From Clostridiales bacterium (lineage in GTDB: Bacteria; Bacillota; Clostridia; Oscillospirales; Oscillospiraceae), in NCBI GenBank assembly GCA_019418525.1, contig DYBS01000086.1, positions 1 to 8,403 on the forward strand: 8,403 bases of DNA. The letters are read 5' to 3'. Shown piece after piece: positions 6,276 through 8,403 of this stretch (positions within the stretch are counted from its first letter, which is position 1; each line of letters starts with the position of its first letter). The notes below the pieces were generated by a model. The model had not been told where the DNA came from and made no database searches. It was given only the letters and a program-made list of their open reading frames with translations. The position numbers and the translations under genes are program-made.

Positions 6276-7121
6276 CTACCACTTGACTTCGTATACCCAG
6301 CCTCGCTTTGCCTCCAGCAAATTGAGGCAGAAATGTCCCACAATGCCCCCCTCCGGGTGGCTGCGGCAATAGGACAAAAGGGCCTGACCGTAGGTCTCCG
6401 CGGGGGTCTCCGGCTCCCATCGCTCCAGACGGGCGGAGTCGGTGTCCAGCAGGCTCTGGGTCATCTTGCCGCACAGGTGGATCACCACGCCGGGGTTGTC
6501 CTCCCTCAGATGGCTGATGAGCCGCAGACAGGCGGGGAGATAGGTGCCGGTAAAGAACTTTTCGCCCAGAATGTCCACTGTGGCCACGGGATCGGAGAAG
6601 GAGAGCACCGACGCCCCGTGTTCCACCGCCATGCGGGCGTACTGACGGATCCAGTTCTCGGTTCGCTCCATCAGCTCCGCCCCCGCCGGCTTGCGCAGGG
6701 TGGCGAACATCCGCCCCATGGGGAGCAGAGCGTTCAAAAGAGTGAAGTGCCCCTCCACCTCGTAGGAGAGGGGGATACCCTCCCCGTGCAGGGTGTCCAT
6801 GGCGTCCAGCATGGCTTCCATCCGGGAAAAGGAAAAATCAGGGCCTTCCGGCAGCTCCTCCGCCTTCTTGTAGGCGGGTTCCCGCACCCGGGCACCCTCT
6901 AGGGACAGACTGGGGTGGGCCCCCAACCCCTCGCCGCACAGGGTGTTGCAGAAGGGAAGGGTCACCCAGCCGCCCTCAGACAGCTCTTTCGCGGCGGCAC
7001 AGATGGCGCCGGAGTCCAGGTGCAGCTGCTCCGCCGTGGTGATGCCAAGGGCCGCCAGCCGCTCCGGCGCCGGGGTGGAGTGGCGGTTGGCCATGGCGTT
7101 CGTACACACAAAACGCTCCAT
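6276..7121 (-). CDS. Uroporphyrinogen-decarboxylase-like corrinoid methyltransferase (MtaA/MtbA/CmuA superfamily), short form
   Basis: URO-D-fold enzymes in this context are zinc methyltransferases that move a methyl group onto or off a corrinoid protein, not heme enzymes. In methanogens they methylate coenzyme M; in CmuA the domain takes methyl from chloromethane. Here SFSDPVAT (174-181) matches the conserved acidic-proline segment, and IHLCGKMT (214-221) is the zinc motif HXCG with His215 and Cys217. Cys265 in VGHFCLN may be the third ligand, with Cys252 as an alternative. At 281 residues it is clearly shorter than the roughly 330-350 usual for MtaA/MtbA, with a compact N-terminus and a C-terminus ending only 16 residues after Cys265. 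The start follows the upstream stop without a gap and has a GGAGGG site. Acceptor (tetrahydrofolate or other thiol) and donor are unknown. A heme-pathway HemE is unlikely because of the zinc motif and the neighbours. Confidence 0.85.
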   Translation of the reverse strand: MERFVCTNAMANRHSTPAPERLAALGITTAEQLHLDSGAICAAAKELSEGGWVTLPFCNTLCGEGLGAHPSLSLEGARVREPAYKKAEELPEGPDFSFSRMEAMLDAMDTLHGEGIPLSYEVEGHFTLLNALLPMGRMFATLRKPAGAELMERTENWIRQYARMAVEHGASVLSFSDPVATVDILGEKFFTGTYLPACLRLISHLREDNPGVVIHLCGKMTQSLLDTDSARLERWEPETPAETYGQALLSYCRSHPEGGIVGHFCLNLLEAKRGWVYEVKW

Positions 7122-8403
7122 TTACATCCCTCCAAATTGCAGGGACCGGGTGAACAGGTCCTCGTATCCGTCTGAAATGGACAGCTCCACATAGGAGATG
7201 GTCTTGGCCAGGGCCTCCGCCCGCTGCCGCTCCGCCCGGGAGAGGAGACAAAGCTCCGCCCCCGTCATAGAGGAGTTGCCGATGTAGATGATCTTGTCCC
7301 CCAGACAGGCGGGGAGGATGCCCGCACCGGTGAGGCTGGCGGGGTCCAGGTGCTTGCCGAACTGTCCGGCCACCAGCACCCGGTCCACCTCCTCCGGCTC
7401 CACCTTCAGCTCCTTGAGGAGGGTCAGGATACCGGAGAGGATGGCCCCCTTGCAGAGCTGGACCTGCCGGATGTCGGCCTGGGTCACATAGAGGCCGTGG
7501 GAGGCGTCCAGCACCAGGCGGCGCTTTCCGTTTTCGTCGGTGTCGGTGAGAGGGGAGTCCAGGGTCAGACGGCCGCTCTTGGCGATGAGCTTGTGGGCCA
7601 CGCCCTGGCTGATGGCCTCCAGCAGGCCGCTGCCGCACAGGCCACGGGGAGCGGCGTCCCCGATGACGCCCAGCTCGGCCCGCTCCCCGTCCAGACGGAC
7701 GTGCTCCACCGCGCCGGGCTCAGCCCGCATGCCGCAGGAGATGTTCATGCCCTCCAGAGCGGGACCGGCGGCGCAGGAGCAGGAATACATGTTGCCGTGT
7801 TTGCTGAGGATCATCTCGCCGTTGGTGCCGATGTCCAGGAAGAGCACCGTGTCCTCCGCCTCATCCAGCCGGGCGGCCAGCGCGCCGGAGACGATGTCTC
7901 CGCCGATGTAGGAGGACACCGAGGGGATGCAGTAGACCCGGGCCTGGGGGTGGAGGGCCAGCCCCAGCTCGGCGGCGGGGACGGTGACGGCGTGGTGAAA
8001 CACGCTCCGATAGGGGGCCTGGCCGAGACTGGCCAGGGGGACGCCCAGCAGGGCGTGGAGCATGGTGGAGTTGCCCCCCACCGCCACCTCGAAGATGCAG
8101 TCCGGCGACTGCCCGATGGAACTCGTCAGCGTCCGGGCGCTCTCGCTCAGACGCTCTACCAGCACCCGCTGGAGCTCCAGCACGCCGCCGGGGTGCTCCA
8201 TGTCATAGTGGATGCGGGAGAGCACGTCCAGTCCGAAGGCCTTCTGGGGGTTCACAAAGCCGTCCTCGGCCAGCCGGTTCCCGGTTTTCAGGTCCAACAG
8301 AGCCACCGCCACCGTGGTGGTGCCGATGTCCACCGCCAGACCGCACAGGGTCCCGGCGGCCCGCAGGGCCACCGGCGCGCCGCCGTAGCGCACCAGCCAG
8401 GCG
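7122..8403 (-). CDS. ASKHA-domain (DUF4445/RACo-like) reductive activator of corrinoid proteins, 5'-partial
   Basis: RACo-type proteins use ATP and a low-potential electron to return inactive Co(II) corrinoid to Co(I). The frame is open through the window edge, so the gene begins outside; a GTG at 8393 is in frame but lies just ahead of the ASKHA fold and is not a credible start. Counting from that GTG, phosphate-1 motif VDIGTTTVAVAL is at 21-32, GGDIVSGALAA at 164-174, phosphate-2 LDIGTNGE at 186-193, CAAGPALEGMNISCGM at 207-222, GLCGSGLLEAI at 251-261, VAGQFGKHLD at 341-350, and GNSSMTGAELCLLS, the adenosine-side motif, at 372-385. These match the C-terminal DUF4445 domain in order. Family members usually carry an N-terminal 2Fe-2S ferredoxin domain and a linker, expected beyond 8403 but not seen. 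It is the first visible gene of the operon, coupled to the methyltransferase. The promoter is outside the window. Confidence 0.92.
   Translation of the reverse strand, partial: AWLVRYGGAPVALRAAGTLCGLAVDIGTTTVAVALLDLKTGNRLAEDGFVNPQKAFGLDVLSRIHYDMEHPGGVLELQRVLVERLSESARTLTSSIGQSPDCIFEVAVGGNSTMLHALLGVPLASLGQAPYRSVFHHAVTVPAAELGLALHPQARVYCIPSVSSYIGGDIVSGALAARLDEAEDTVLFLDIGTNGEMILSKHGNMYSCSCAAGPALEGMNISCGMRAEPGAVEHVRLDGERAELGVIGDAAPRGLCGSGLLEAISQGVAHKLIAKSGRLTLDSPLTDTDENGKRRLVLDASHGLYVTQADIRQVQLCKGAILSGILTLLKELKVEPEEVDRVLVAGQFGKHLDPASLTGAGILPACLGDKIIYIGNSSMTGAELCLLSRAERQRAEALAKTISYVELSISDGYEDLFTRSLQFGGM
7128..7133 (-). promoter_or_regulatory. Ribosome binding site of the URO-D-like gene inside the activator gene
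   Basis: GGAGGG, read on the - strand, encodes part of the last Gly-Gly of the activator and lies 6 nt before the methyltransferase ATG. The junction reads TAAATG, stop and start adjoining, so translation is probably coupled. This fixes the start at 7121. Confidence 0.8.

Noticed and set aside
5557..6372. Open frame of 271 codons on the + strand just after the CobW-type gene
   Set aside because: It is antisense to the corrinoid gene, begins ahead of a terminator hairpin and gives a low-complexity His/Gly/Leu-rich product typical of a shadow frame.
6276..7121. Heme-biosynthetic uroporphyrinogen decarboxylase (HemE)
   Set aside because: The HXCG zinc motif and the operon with a corrinoid protein and its activator point to a methyltransferase, and no other heme gene is nearby.
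8391..8393. GTG as the start of the activator gene
   Set aside because: The frame stays open to the window edge and the family has a long N-terminal portion ahead of the ASKHA domain, so the gene is partial rather than starting here.

Overview
The window (8403 bp, GC-rich genes separated by AT-richer gaps) looks like chromosome from an anaerobic Firmicute. The gene families and the base composition suggest a high-GC clostridial gut lineage such as Oscillospiraceae; this is inference from style and content, not from a marker gene. I see no rRNA, tRNA, CRISPR array, insertion sequence or phage structural gene.

Left part, + strand, three separate single-gene units. (1) 109-3030 encodes a 973-residue UvrD/PcrA-like SF1A helicase fused to a C-terminal RecB/Cas4-type PD-(D/E)XK nuclease with a four-cysteine iron-sulphur signature. 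It ends at a strong 19-bp hairpin terminator. (2) 3242-4450 encodes the RNA ligase RtcB with its active-site residues present. It has its own extended -10 promoter and its own terminator. (3) 4645-5556 encodes a CobW/COG0523 (G3E) metallochaperone-type GTPase with a CICC motif and a histidine cluster, behind a good sigma-A-like promoter. A compact hairpin at 5567-5598 probably stops transcription from both sides.

Right part, - strand, one tight operon read from 8403 down to 5608. It holds a partial ASKHA-domain (DUF4445/RACo-like) reductive activator of corrinoid proteins, a short uroporphyrinogen-decarboxylase-like (MtaA/MtbA/CmuA-type) methyltransferase, and a MtaC/MtbC-type corrinoid protein with the DTHDIG cobalamin-binding motif. 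The activator stop codon and the methyltransferase start codon are directly adjacent (TAAATG), and the next gap is 17 nt, so the three are very probably co-expressed.

Together the operon is the core of a corrinoid-dependent methyl-transfer system: the corrinoid protein carries the methyl group, the URO-D-like enzyme moves it on or off cobalt, and the activator restores Co(I) after accidental oxidation. The methyl donor is unknown and no second methyltransferase is present inside the window. The convergent CobW-type gene could supply zinc or cobalt to this system, but that link rests on proximity only. The two most interesting items are this substrate-orphan methyltransferase cluster with its unusually short methyltransferase, and the stand-alone helicase-nuclease with AdnB-like architecture.
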